NCBI RefSeq assembly: GCF_028767125.1
Contig: NZ_JAKCWP010000002.1
Coordinates: 1-64,000, forward strand
Reading direction: 5' to 3'
From: Chelativorans sp. YIM 93263
Lineage (GTDB): Bacteria > Pseudomonadota > Alphaproteobacteria > Rhizobiales > Rhizobiaceae
Length of the DNA stretch: 64,000 nucleotides
A program made the translations under genes and the position numbers. How positions within the stretch are numbered: the first letter of the stretch is position 1; the number at the start of each line of letters is the position of its first letter. Below the pieces are notes generated by a model, which saw nothing but the letters and a program-made list of their open reading frames with translations, was not told where the DNA came from and did no database searches. Shown here piece by piece: positions 47,076 through 55,113 of this stretch.

Positions 47076-49355
47076 CTACGCGATCTTTTTGGCTGTCACA
47101 GGAAGAACCTGCCCACCGGCTTCAAGAATTGCATCTCTTAGGATGTCGTGCAGTTGATCAAGGAAGGCCCGGGCATCGGGGCTCATCGCGGCGCTGATCC
47201 GCGGGGCTGCATGATCGTGGATTTCCTCGATCATCCGAGAACGCTTTCCTGCCGATCCGGGACCACTGAAATCGTACGCATCGCGCCAGTTGGCGACTTG
47301 CTCATCTGTAAGTCGACTCTTGGTCAGTCGAGACAGCTCCTTGAACACGGCTTCCCGGATAGCATCCAATGCAATCTCGCGTTCATCATCGTTCTCAGGC
47401 TGCCTTGTCCAGCCGGCCGGGCGGTCCAGCCACTTGGAAGCCTCTTCCTGAAGCCGTGCGAGAAGGTCTGCGACAGGTGTCAGCGTGTCGTACTCGTCCG
47501 CCCAGCGATTGGCCAACCGTCGACTGAGAGCCTTGATGCGTGTCCAGTGCTCCTTGGCGATGCCGTCGTGATAGGACAGTCCGAGCCTTGCTACCCAAGG
47601 ATCCCGGAACGCATCGATGGCGTCGTGCACAGCGATCTCGAGACCCTTGAACTCATACATCGGACTGCAATCCGTTCTCTCGATGGGCTCGATCGCGCGC
47701 TGCATCATGTCGATGAGGCGAGCCAGTTCGCGCTTGTAGCCACCGGGCAATTTCGCGGTCTTGCGGTCCAAGCCACCGAGAAAGATGGAGTGACCGTCAA
47801 CCTGGCGCTCAATTGCACCTGCGACGCCGGAGCCGACGACGTCTCGCAGGCTAGCGATGGCATTGCCAACCGATCCGAGAACGTGATCCCGCTTCTGCTC
47901 GAAGGACCCCAGGTTCGCCCCCTTGACTTGATCGAAGTGAGTGAAGGCGATCGCCAGCTTCCGCGCGAAACCGGAGCTGCCGACCGAGCGGAGTAGAGCC
48001 AACGGAGCTGCCTGCATTGGCTGCTGCGCGTTGTCGACCAAGAGGATCATGTCGACGCTTGCAAACTTCTTCGTAATGCGCGTTGAAACTGACGAAACGC
48101 TCGTCGCAGTATGCCCGAGTCCCTGACCATCGAGCAGCACCAGTTGCGGGGCCTCGCTGACCTCGGCCAGCTCAGGAAATAGCGGCCCCTTCACTCGAAT
48201 GCCATCTACAAGCGGCGTGAGGAGTCGCCCAAACTGCTTGTAATGGTTGCTTGAGAACCACCGAACAGCAGAAAGGAAATGATCGCGGTCGTCGGACTCC
48301 ATAGTCCAGAGAATTGGCCAGTCTGTCGACGACCTCTGAAGGTCACCATCATTGATCTTGGAGAAGCGATCAGCGACTTCTTCCATTATATCCAAGGCGA
48401 GGTTCGAGAACTGCGGGTGCTTGAAGGCTTCGACCCCGAACAGCTCAAGCCACGTAGCCCGATCGTCTGCAGTCTTCTGGTCAACGAGACTGCCGACGCT
48501 TCCAACGAACTTTTCCTCGACCTCCACCGTCAGCGTTCTGATCCGGTTAACGAAGTCCTTAATTTGTGCATGGTTCTGTTCCCGCTCCTCAGGCGGAACG
48601 GCCTCGGCCTCATCGATTTCTGGCGCCGCGTCCTGTTCGTCATCGAACGAGAAGTCGTCGTCATCCACCGCCGCTGCGTCACTCCAGCCGCCGAGAACGT
48701 ATGAAAGCCGGAACCGCTGCTCACGGTGCTCCAGGAGAGCGGCTGCGATCTTGCTACTAGGTTTCTTCTGAACGGCCTCAAGACAGGCTTCCTCAAGGCA
48801 CTCGTCGATATGCGCGCGTACCTCATGCTCCGGCATGAAGGTGACGGCGGCTGTGTAGTTATCGGATGCTGTGACGATCTCGAAGTCGGCCGTCGTCGTT
48901 TTGGCGGTTGATGTGGACGGAAAGCGGTCAGTTTCGGGGTCAGCGCCGATCACGTGCCTTAACAGCGTCGTTTTTCCCGCGCCCGTTGTGCCGAGGAACA
49001 TCACGGTGCTGTAGCCGTCTTCGGCATCTGGAAGCGGGATCACTTCGCTACGCCTTGTTTCCGGGTCGATGCGCGATGCCTCGATTCCGTCGAAGAAGGC
49101 GGAAACAACAATGGGATCGTACCGGGACTCAGCATCGCCGCGACGGTCACCACTCCACCAGGATTCGTCGCTCAGCAGCTCATTCAGTTGAGCGACGAGG
49201 CGATCGGCCTCTGCTTCGTCACTCGTGCCGAGACCGCGCCGAACCTTGAGGCCGCGCTCGCCACGACTGTCCGTCCTTACGGGATGGCGAAATGTGACGC
49301 TCCACCCCGGGCGGTTGGAACGGGACTTCGATGCGGTAAAGGATTTCTCGGCCAT
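47076..49355 (-). CDS. Large P-loop GTPase-like protein with integrase-arm-like N-terminus
   Basis: 759 residues. ATG 49355 has GGAGAA eight bases upstream. Residues about 15-62 (GWSVTFRHPVRTDSRGE, GLKVRRGLGTSDEAEADRL) look like the arm/AP2-type DNA-binding module of tyrosine recombinases, but no recombinase catalytic domain follows. Instead a P-loop GTTGAGKTT is at 122-130, STSTAKTTT at 147-155 fits a switch I region, LLDGQGLGHT at 407-416 a G3 (DxxG) motif, and FTHFDQVKG at 471-479 a G4-like motif. An acidic insertion lies at 227-262; a long helical C-terminal half recalls dynamin-like stalks. Solitary, next to tRNA-Ser: a candidate single-gene defence protein. Function not proven. Confidence 0.6.
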   Translation of the reverse strand: MAEKSFTASKSRSNRPGWSVTFRHPVRTDSRGERGLKVRRGLGTSDEAEADRLVAQLNELLSDESWWSGDRRGDAESRYDPIVVSAFFDGIEASRIDPETRRSEVIPLPDAEDGYSTVMFLGTTGAGKTTLLRHVIGADPETDRFPSTSTAKTTTADFEIVTASDNYTAAVTFMPEHEVRAHIDECLEEACLEAVQKKPSSKIAAALLEHREQRFRLSYVLGGWSDAAAVDDDDFSFDDEQDAAPEIDEAEAVPPEEREQNHAQIKDFVNRIRTLTVEVEEKFVGSVGSLVDQKTADDRATWLELFGVEAFKHPQFSNLALDIMEEVADRFSKINDGDLQRSSTDWPILWTMESDDRDHFLSAVRWFSSNHYKQFGRLLTPLVDGIRVKGPLFPELAEVSEAPQLVLLDGQGLGHTATSVSSVSTRITKKFASVDMILLVDNAQQPMQAAPLALLRSVGSSGFARKLAIAFTHFDQVKGANLGSFEQKRDHVLGSVGNAIASLRDVVGSGVAGAIERQVDGHSIFLGGLDRKTAKLPGGYKRELARLIDMMQRAIEPIERTDCSPMYEFKGLEIAVHDAIDAFRDPWVARLGLSYHDGIAKEHWTRIKALSRRLANRWADEYDTLTPVADLLARLQEEASKWLDRPAGWTRQPENDDEREIALDAIREAVFKELSRLTKSRLTDEQVANWRDAYDFSGPGSAGKRSRMIEEIHDHAAPRISAAMSPDARAFLDQLHDILRDAILEAGGQVLPVTAKKIA

Positions 49356-49358
49356 GGC

Positions 49359-49439
49359 GTTGTTCTCCGTTGTTCCATTGCCGCCCTTCTCTCACGCCTG
49401 CCGTCTGCTGTCAATCTGCCTGGTACAACACGGAACAAC
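49359..49439. promoter_or_regulatory. Repeated GTTGTTC half-sites upstream of the GTPase-like gene
   Basis: GTTGTTC occurs at 49359 and GTTGTTCC at 49369, 10 bp apart, and the reverse complement GGAACAAC at 49432 with a related GTACAAC at 49423. They lie within the first 85 bp upstream of the gene's ATG, so could be operator half-sites for an unknown regulator. Confidence 0.3.
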
Positions 49440-49573
49440 GCGCGTGGTGCCGGCTGGATTGAAATGTCGCTAGATGCCCCCACACCAAACGATCCTCCCC
49501 GCGCCACTGACCAGATGCGAACGCTGCCCCACCTCCACCTCCTACGCATGTGCTTGCTGGGATGCGGAAGACG

Positions 49574-49959
49574 TCATGGGGAAAAGGCCCTTTGAAGCTG
49601 CTCCGCCCACGGCCGATCGGCAACCGCAACGAGGTCGTTCAGCGAAAGCGACGGTGGCACGCGCCTGATCACGAGGTGGTCGAGCACCTCCGGCGACAGA
49701 TAGGCGAGCCGCATCATTCGGCTCACGAACCGGTCGGAGACCTTCTCAGCCGCGGCAATATCCTGAATGGTGGAAGCGGCACCGGATTCCAGCTGCCGCC
49801 GCCAGTTCCAAGCGCGGGCGATGGCGCGCAGCACATGAGGTCTTGAGACCGGCCGTCCCGGACCATCACCTCGTCGGGCGGCAGGATCTTCGGCCGCCCA
49901 TTGCGTTTGCGGATGGTCAGCGGGATGACGACCCGGATGGTGTTCGTCGAGTCGGTCAT
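49574..49959 (-). pseudogene. Frameshifted phage/recombinase-associated hypothetical protein
   Basis: Two frames together form one protein. ATG 49959 starts MTDSTNTIRVVIPLTIRKRNG and runs through KILPPDEVMVRDGRSQDL; then near 49840 the homologous text continues in another frame as HVLRAIARAWNWRRQLESG, ...IQDIAAAEKVSDRFVSRMMRLAYLSPE and ends at 49574. I recall this family (IPL..RKR..., ARAWRWK..LESG, AAAEKI..SYVSR.LRL) as the conserved small protein next to DUF2924 and serine recombinase genes in alphaproteobacterial elements; the helix-turn-helix-like part may bind DNA. One base is missing or extra, so it is probably inactive. Confidence 0.6.
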
Positions 49960-49961
49960 GC

Positions 49962-52277
49962 GTGGGCCTCCGTCCGCTGTCCGACTGGCGCGATGGCTTC
50001 GAGCATCTCGACGCAGAGGACGGCTGGCCCGCGATTTACGACCGCGCCTACTTGCAGGCGAACATCGCCGGAGGCGAAGGCTTCGACTGGTTCTATGCCT
50101 CGGACATGGACCGGTCATCGCAGGTGCGGACACCGATCACCGATGGCGCCGCCGGCAAGTCGTGGGTGTTCCGCTACAAGGACCTGCGCGCCTGGTGGTC
50201 GAACCCGCACTTCAATCGCCCCGGCGGGGTGGAAAGCGGAACGTCCACCGCATGGGCGCCGGAGTCCAAGCCCGTTCGCTTCACCGAACTCGGCTGCCCC
50301 ACAATCGACCGTGGCACCAACCAGCCGAACGTGTTCTTCGACCCGAAATCGTCGGAGAGCTTCGTGCCCTACTTCTCGCGCGGCTGGCGCGACGACGCCA
50401 TCCAGCGGGCCTACCTCGAAGCGACCTATCTCTTCTGGGGCGATAGCGCGAACAACCCACTGTCGTCGATCTACGGCGACCGGATGGTGCACGTTCCCGA
50501 ATGCGCCGCCTGGACGTGGGACGCACGGCCATATCCGTTCTTCCCCGAGCTCACCGACGTCTGGACCGACGGTCCGAATTGGCGGCTCGGGCACTGGCTG
50601 ACCGGGAGGCTCGGGGCCGTATCCCTGGCCGCGCTTGTCCGCCATCTCTGCCTGCGCGCCGGGATGCCCGAGGACAGGATCGACGTCACCGGCCTCTGGG
50701 GTGCGATCGAGGGCTACGCCATCGGCGCGCTCGAAAGCCCGCGCGCCTCGATCACCACGCTGTCGCGCCACTTCGGCTTTGATGCCGTCGAGACCCAAGG
50801 CGTGATCCGCTTCATGATGCGCGGGCGGGCAGCGGTCGCCAGCGTGACGCCGGACGATCTTGTCGCCGCACGCGAGGGCGACGCGCTCGAACTCACGCGT
50901 GGGCAGGAGACCGAACTGCCGCAGGCATTGAAGTGGCAGGTGGCCCGCGCCGACGAAGACTACGACGCCGCACTCGTCGAGGCCCGGCGCATCACCGTGG
51001 ATACGAGCCGCATCGCCTCTGAGAGCTTCCCGTTCGCCGTGCCGCCCGAGGAGGCCGAGCGGCGCTGCCGTCGCGCGCTCATGGAAGCATGGACCGGGCG
51101 AGAGAGCGCCGTCTTCCGCCTGCCGCCGTCGCGGCTGGCGCTCGATCCGGCCGACGTCATCACGCTGGTTCATGACGGACGTAAGGTCCCGCTGCGCTTC
51201 GTCTCGACCGCCGACACAGAGTCAAGGAGTATCGAGGCTCTCCGCCAGGACCGGGAAGCCTACGATCTGCCGCCCGGTGCGCCACGCCCCGCGGCGCTGC
51301 CCAGGGCCGTTGTCTTCGGCGCGCCAGTGGCAGTGTTGCTCGATCTGCCGCAACTGACCGAGGACCAGCCTGCGCACAGACCCTTCGTCGCAGCACATTC
51401 GGTGCCGTGGCCGGGCCAGATGGCCGTTTACCGGAGCCCTTCAACGGACGGCTTCGAACTGCTGACGAGCTTCGGAACACGGGCGCGTGTCGGCGTTCTG
51501 GCCTTTGACTTCTGGTCAGGGCCAACCTCGCGCTTCGATCTCGGCAACGTGCTGGTGGTCGATCTGTTCTCCGGGACGCTCGAGAGCGTCACCGACCTGA
51601 CCCTGATGGGCGGTGCCAACGCGCTCGCCATCGAGAGCGCACCGGGCGTCTGGGAGATCGTCCAGGCAGGATCGGCCGAGCTCACCGCGCCGGGCCGCTA
51701 CCGGCTGACGCGGCTCCTGCGCGGCCAGCGCGGCACCGAAGGCGCAGTAGGCAATCCCGCGCCCGCGGGTGCTCGGGTCGTAGTACTCGACGACAGCCTC
51801 GCCTCCCTGCCGATTGCCGAGGCGGATCTCGGGCTGCCGTGGAACTGGCGCATCGGCCCCGCAAGCCGGCCCGTGAGCGACGAGACCTATGCGGCGCAGG
51901 GCTTTGCGCCGGAGGGTGTGGGGCTCCGGCCGTTCTCGGTCGCTCATGTCGAGCAGCCATGGCGCACCCCGCGCACGGTCGGCGATCTGACGATCCGCTG
52001 GACACGTCGATCTCGCGCGCTTGCCGCCGACAGTTGGGGCGGGCTTGAGGTGCCGCTGGCCGAGGGACTCGAAGCCTACGAGATCGAGATCCTCGACGGT
52101 GCAACCGTGAAGCGCGTCTTGAGTACCGGCACGACGAGCGTCACCTACACCGCCGCGCAGCAGTCCACCGACTGGGGCGGACTGCTAGACCCCGGAAACA
52201 CACTCACCGTCCGCATATTCCAGCTCTCGGCCCTTGTGGGTCGGGGTGCTCCGAAGACCGTCACGCTCACGTTCTGA
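49962..52277 (+). CDS. 5'-truncated GTA/prophage tail megatron (host specificity) protein
   Basis: 771 residues reading from a GTG at 49962, only 2 bp from the divergent ATG of the previous gene. The text (ERLPEADGWP-like DAEDGWPAIYDRAYLQANIAGG, FDWFYASDMDR, RFTELGCPTIDRGTNQPN) matches the middle and C-terminal part of the gene-transfer-agent ORFg15/baseplate 'megatron' protein as I know it, normally about 1300 residues with an N-terminal TIM-barrel-like region. Here the N-terminal half is missing and no ribosome-binding site is evident, so it is a remnant despite an open frame. Later blocks (GLWGAIEGYAIG, RLLRGQRGTE) are tail-protein typical. Followed by DUF2793, DUF6127, endolysin and holin genes. 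Confidence 0.7.
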   Translation: MGLRPLSDWRDGFEHLDAEDGWPAIYDRAYLQANIAGGEGFDWFYASDMDRSSQVRTPITDGAAGKSWVFRYKDLRAWWSNPHFNRPGGVESGTSTAWAPESKPVRFTELGCPTIDRGTNQPNVFFDPKSSESFVPYFSRGWRDDAIQRAYLEATYLFWGDSANNPLSSIYGDRMVHVPECAAWTWDARPYPFFPELTDVWTDGPNWRLGHWLTGRLGAVSLAALVRHLCLRAGMPEDRIDVTGLWGAIEGYAIGALESPRASITTLSRHFGFDAVETQGVIRFMMRGRAAVASVTPDDLVAAREGDALELTRGQETELPQALKWQVARADEDYDAALVEARRITVDTSRIASESFPFAVPPEEAERRCRRALMEAWTGRESAVFRLPPSRLALDPADVITLVHDGRKVPLRFVSTADTESRSIEALRQDREAYDLPPGAPRPAALPRAVVFGAPVAVLLDLPQLTEDQPAHRPFVAAHSVPWPGQMAVYRSPSTDGFELLTSFGTRARVGVLAFDFWSGPTSRFDLGNVLVVDLFSGTLESVTDLTLMGGANALAIESAPGVWEIVQAGSAELTAPGRYRLTRLLRGQRGTEGAVGNPAPAGARVVVLDDSLASLPIAEADLGLPWNWRIGPASRPVSDETYAAQGFAPEGVGLRPFSVAHVEQPWRTPRTVGDLTIRWTRRSRALAADSWGGLEVPLAEGLEAYEIEILDGATVKRVLSTGTTSVTYTAAQQSTDWGGLLDPGNTLTVRIFQLSALVGRGAPKTVTLTF

Positions 52278-52286
52278 AAGCCCCTC

Positions 52287-53363
52287 ATGTCCGACGCCAC
52301 GACCCATCTCCTGCTGCCCTACATTCTGGCGGCGCAGGCCCAGAAGCATGTCACCCACAACGAGGCGCTGCGGATCCTCGACGGGCTCGTGCAACTTTCC
52401 GTCCTCGACCGCGATCTGACCGCGCCGCCAGGCAGCCCTATGGATGGCGACCGCTACATCGTTGGCTCTGGAGCCAGCGGTGACTGGATGGGCTGGGACC
52501 TGAATGTCGCGCTCTGGACCGACGGCGCCTGGCTGCGCCTGCCGCCTCGGACCGGCTGGCGGGCCTGGATCGAGGACGAGAACGTGTTGCTCGTCTATGA
52601 TGGGTCGAGCTGGATCGGGACCACGCCGACGGCGCTGCAGAACCTGGAGTTGCTCGGGATCGGCACCACGGCGGACGCGGCTAATCCGTTCTCCGCCAAG
52701 CTCAACGCCGCGCTCTGGACAGCCAGGACCGTCGGCGAAGGCGGAACCGGCCATCTCTTCTACACGATGAACAAGGAATCGGCCGGCGACGACCTCGGGC
52801 TCACGCTCCAGACCGCCTATGTCACGAAAGCGCTGCTTGGGCTCTTCGGCTCGGACAAGTTCCGGCTTGCCGTGTCGGCGGACGGCTCGAGCTTCTTTGA
52901 CGGCTTCATCGTCGACAACGCGAACGGCATCGTCGACCAGCCGCGGCTGCCTCGCTTCAAAGCCTACACGAATTACGACAACTACGTCGGCATCGACACC
53001 TGGACGAGGATCGGCATCAACAACACGGACTACAATGACCAGGGTGCCTTCGACGCCGGCAACAACCGTTTCGTCGCGCCGGTCGCCGGCACCTACCTCT
53101 TCGGCGCAACGCTTCTCTACAAGGTCAATTCCAGCACCACGGCGCGCATGCGCGGTCGCCTGGTTCTGAACGGCGCCACCGAAATCAGAGGCTCCTTCGG
53201 CGAAAGCTCTGGGACCCACGTCTCCGAAGCGACGGCACTCTCGCTGCAAACGATGGTGCCGCTCAGTGCCGGAGACACGGTCGAGCTGCAGGGCACCTTC
53301 CGCGTCGCGGACGGCTATTTCGCCGCTGATCATACCTCGTTCTGGGGCGCTAAGGTCGGCTGA
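52287..53363 (+). CDS. DUF2793 tail-associated protein with C1q-like C-terminus
   Basis: 358 residues. N-terminal DUF2793 region TTHLLLPYILAAQAQKHV, then NEALRILDGLVQLSV and PMDGDRYIVG with tryptophan-rich repeats (WTDGAWLRLPP, GWRAWIED), as found in GTA and prophage tails behind the megatron gene. The last ~125 residues (NNRFVAPVAGTYLFGATL, TVELQGTFRVADGYFA) resemble a C1q/TNF-like trimeric jelly roll, a plausible receptor-binding tip. Starts nine bases after the upstream stop and its stop overlaps a downstream ATG. Confidence 0.75.
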   Translation: MSDATTHLLLPYILAAQAQKHVTHNEALRILDGLVQLSVLDRDLTAPPGSPMDGDRYIVGSGASGDWMGWDLNVALWTDGAWLRLPPRTGWRAWIEDENVLLVYDGSSWIGTTPTALQNLELLGIGTTADAANPFSAKLNAALWTARTVGEGGTGHLFYTMNKESAGDDLGLTLQTAYVTKALLGLFGSDKFRLAVSADGSSFFDGFIVDNANGIVDQPRLPRFKAYTNYDNYVGIDTWTRIGINNTDYNDQGAFDAGNNRFVAPVAGTYLFGATLLYKVNSSTTARMRGRLVLNGATEIRGSFGESSGTHVSEATALSLQTMVPLSAGDTVELQGTFRVADGYFAADHTSFWGAKVG

Positions 53364-53383
53364 TGAGCGGGAAAGGAGAGACG

Positions 53384-53674
53384 ATGACACCACCCCGTTC
53401 TGATCAAGGCCTCATATGTATGCCGCAAGCCGAATTCGAAGAGGTCCTGGCGCGCGCCGCCGAGGAAGGTGCGAAACGAGCGCTTGCTGATGTTGGCCTG
53501 GAGGGCAAGGAGGCGGCGCTCGACATCCGTGATTTGCGTGCGCTCTTAGACTGCATCCGGCTTGTGCGCCGCACCGCGGTGCAGACGTCGGTACGGATGA
53601 TCACCACCGGGGTGATGCTGGCGCTTCTCGCCGGAATCGCGATCAAGCTGAAGATCTTCGGCGGCAACCCCTAA
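53384..53674 (+). CDS. DUF6127-like small membrane protein of the phage module
   Basis: 96 residues from ATG 53384 with AAGGAGAG upstream; an alternative ATG at 53363 overlaps the DUF2793 stop. Soluble N-terminus with EFEEVLARAAEEGAKRALAD, then DIRDLRALLDCIRLVRRT, and one C-terminal transmembrane span (ITTGVMLALLAGIAIKL). Regularly found between tail and lysis genes; exact role unknown. A terminator follows. Confidence 0.65.
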   Translation: MTPPRSDQGLICMPQAEFEEVLARAAEEGAKRALADVGLEGKEAALDIRDLRALLDCIRLVRRTAVQTSVRMITTGVMLALLAGIAIKLKIFGGNP

Positions 53675-53704
53675 GCCGCAGCACCCGCCGCCATGACCAA
53701 CCAC

Positions 53705-53727
53705 ACCCGCCCTCGAGGCGGGTTTTT
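53705..53727 (+). terminator. Intrinsic terminator between DUF6127 and endolysin genes
   Basis: ACCCGCC and GGCGGGT form a 7-bp stem around loop CTCGA, followed by TTTTTC. It would separate the tail transcript from the lysis genes. Confidence 0.75.
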
Positions 53728-53758
53728 CGTATCCAGCATTCAAGAGGAGAACCGCCCC

Positions 53759-54493
53759 ATGAGCACGGCCAAGTTCCGGCGCTGCCATGACGTAACAAAG
53801 GCGTGGGAGGGCGGATGGTCCGACCACCCCGCCGATCCTGGCGGCAAGACGATGTATGGCGTGACCGAAGCCGTGTACCACGCTTGGCTGCGCCAGCACG
53901 GCAAGCCGGTTCGCCTGGTTCGCCAGATCACGATTGCCGAAGCCGAGCAGATCTACTTCGAGCAGTATTGGGTGCCCAGCGGCGGGCCAACGCTGGGCAC
54001 CGGCGTCGATCTTGCCATCTACGATGCGTCGGTGAACTGCGGCGTCTCGCGCGGCCGCAAATGGCTCCTCGCGTCGATCGGCGGGCCGGACCATGAGACG
54101 GTAAAGCGCATCTGCGCTATCCGTCTAAGCTTCATGCGGTCGCTGAACATCTGGAACACGTTCGGCCGCGGCTGGGCGCGTCGTGTTGCTGATATTGAAG
54201 CAAAAGGCGTGGCGTGGGCCCTGACGGCTGCGAACGACAACAGCGATCGAGTCAAGCAGCAACTGGGCGGTGAGGCGGACAAGGCGCGCTCCCAGGCGCG
54301 TAAGCAGACGGGGGCAGCGGCCGGCGCTGGCGGTGGCGGCGCAATCTCCCTCGATCAGGGCGCGCAACTCGGCGACTGGCTGCTCGTTGGCATCGCCTCC
54401 GTCGCGTTCGCGGCGCTCGCTTTCCTTATCATCCGCGCAGTGATCAACACCCACCGCGCCACCGCCTACGCCCGGGAGGCCGCAAATGCTTAG
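53759..54493 (+). CDS. GH108-family peptidoglycan hydrolase (endolysin) with C-terminal membrane span
   Basis: 244 residues from ATG 53759 with AAGAGGAG upstream. The glycosyl hydrolase 108 (N-acetylmuramidase) signature KAWEGGWSDHPADPGGKTMY has the catalytic glutamate at residue 17; VDLAIYDASVNCGVSRG fits the second half of the domain. An unusual addition is the glycine-rich linker (about 200-212) followed by a hydrophobic span (WLLVGIASVAFAALAFLII), suggesting an anchored or signal-arrest-release lysin. Overlaps the holin gene by eight bases. Confidence 0.8.
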   Translation: MSTAKFRRCHDVTKAWEGGWSDHPADPGGKTMYGVTEAVYHAWLRQHGKPVRLVRQITIAEAEQIYFEQYWVPSGGPTLGTGVDLAIYDASVNCGVSRGRKWLLASIGGPDHETVKRICAIRLSFMRSLNIWNTFGRGWARRVADIEAKGVAWALTAANDNSDRVKQQLGGEADKARSQARKQTGAAAGAGGGGAISLDQGAQLGDWLLVGIASVAFAALAFLIIRAVINTHRATAYAREAANA

Positions 54494-54992
54494 TTCCCTT
54501 GCTCCTGTCCTTGTCAGCCTCGGTGCCCCCATTCTGGGTTCGATACTGCGCACCAATGTCGGCGGGATCGCTGGAGAAGCTTCCGCACAGGTGGTTGAAG
54601 CGCTCGCCCAGGCCTTCGGTGCTCAGCCCACACCGGAAGCAGTGAAAGCTGCGATCGAGGCTGATCCCAAAGCCGCCGCCAAGGTGCAGGCGATCGAGCG
54701 CGAACGAAGCGCCGAGTGGGTTGCCTATCTCACTATGGCGACCACGCAGCGCGACCACATGCTGGACCGCGAGGACCAGCGTGGCAGCGTCTTCTCCTGG
54801 GGATGGCGCCCGGCCATGTCGTGGATGTTGCTGTTCCTCTGGACTTGGAACGGCGTGATCCTTCCGGTTGTGAACGCAACCGCCGGCACAGCCATCGTAC
54901 CGATCCCATGGGAGAACCTGCTTGGCTTCGCCGGTCTCTGGCTCGCCATCTATGGCGGAGGTCACACGATCAAGTCGGTGCTGGGGCGGTAG
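54486..54992 (+). CDS. 3TM-holin-family protein for phage/GTA release
   Basis: 168 residues. N-terminal hydrophobic segment (APVLVSLGAPILGSIL), a central helical stretch rich in alanine and glutamate, and two C-terminal spans (MSWMLLFLWTWNGVILPVV and WENLLGFAGLWLAIYGG). The last part, GGGHTIKSVLGR, is typical of the holin described for gene-transfer-agent release. With the endolysin gene it forms a complete lysis pair attached to the truncated tail genes. Confidence 0.75.
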   Translation: MLSSLAPVLVSLGAPILGSILRTNVGGIAGEASAQVVEALAQAFGAQPTPEAVKAAIEADPKAAAKVQAIERERSAEWVAYLTMATTQRDHMLDREDQRGSVFSWGWRPAMSWMLLFLWTWNGVILPVVNATAGTAIVPIPWENLLGFAGLWLAIYGGGHTIKSVLGR

Positions 54993-55113
54993 CAGCCGGC
55001 TCCAGGCGCGCGCCGCCGACGAACTCGGTCTGTTGCCGGAGGGGTCGGCTATTGCCGAAATGCTCGCCGACTACAGCGTCATGTGGGATCGAGCTCGGAC
55101 GTGCTTGCCATGA
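54993..55113 (+). pseudogene. Gene fragment at the junction between phage remnant and restriction operon
   Basis: Frame continuing beyond the holin reads SRLQARAADELGLLPEGSAI and AEMLADYSVMWDRARTCLP before a stop at 55113. Composition is protein-like but there is no start or matching upstream part, and I cannot name the family. It overlaps the 3' end of mcrC on the other strand, so it likely marks a recombination junction. Confidence 0.35.

Noticed and set aside
47148-47996. 282-codon plus-strand frame inside the GTPase-like gene
   Set aside because: The minus-strand protein has ordered P-loop motifs and a good ribosome-binding site, while this frame has none.
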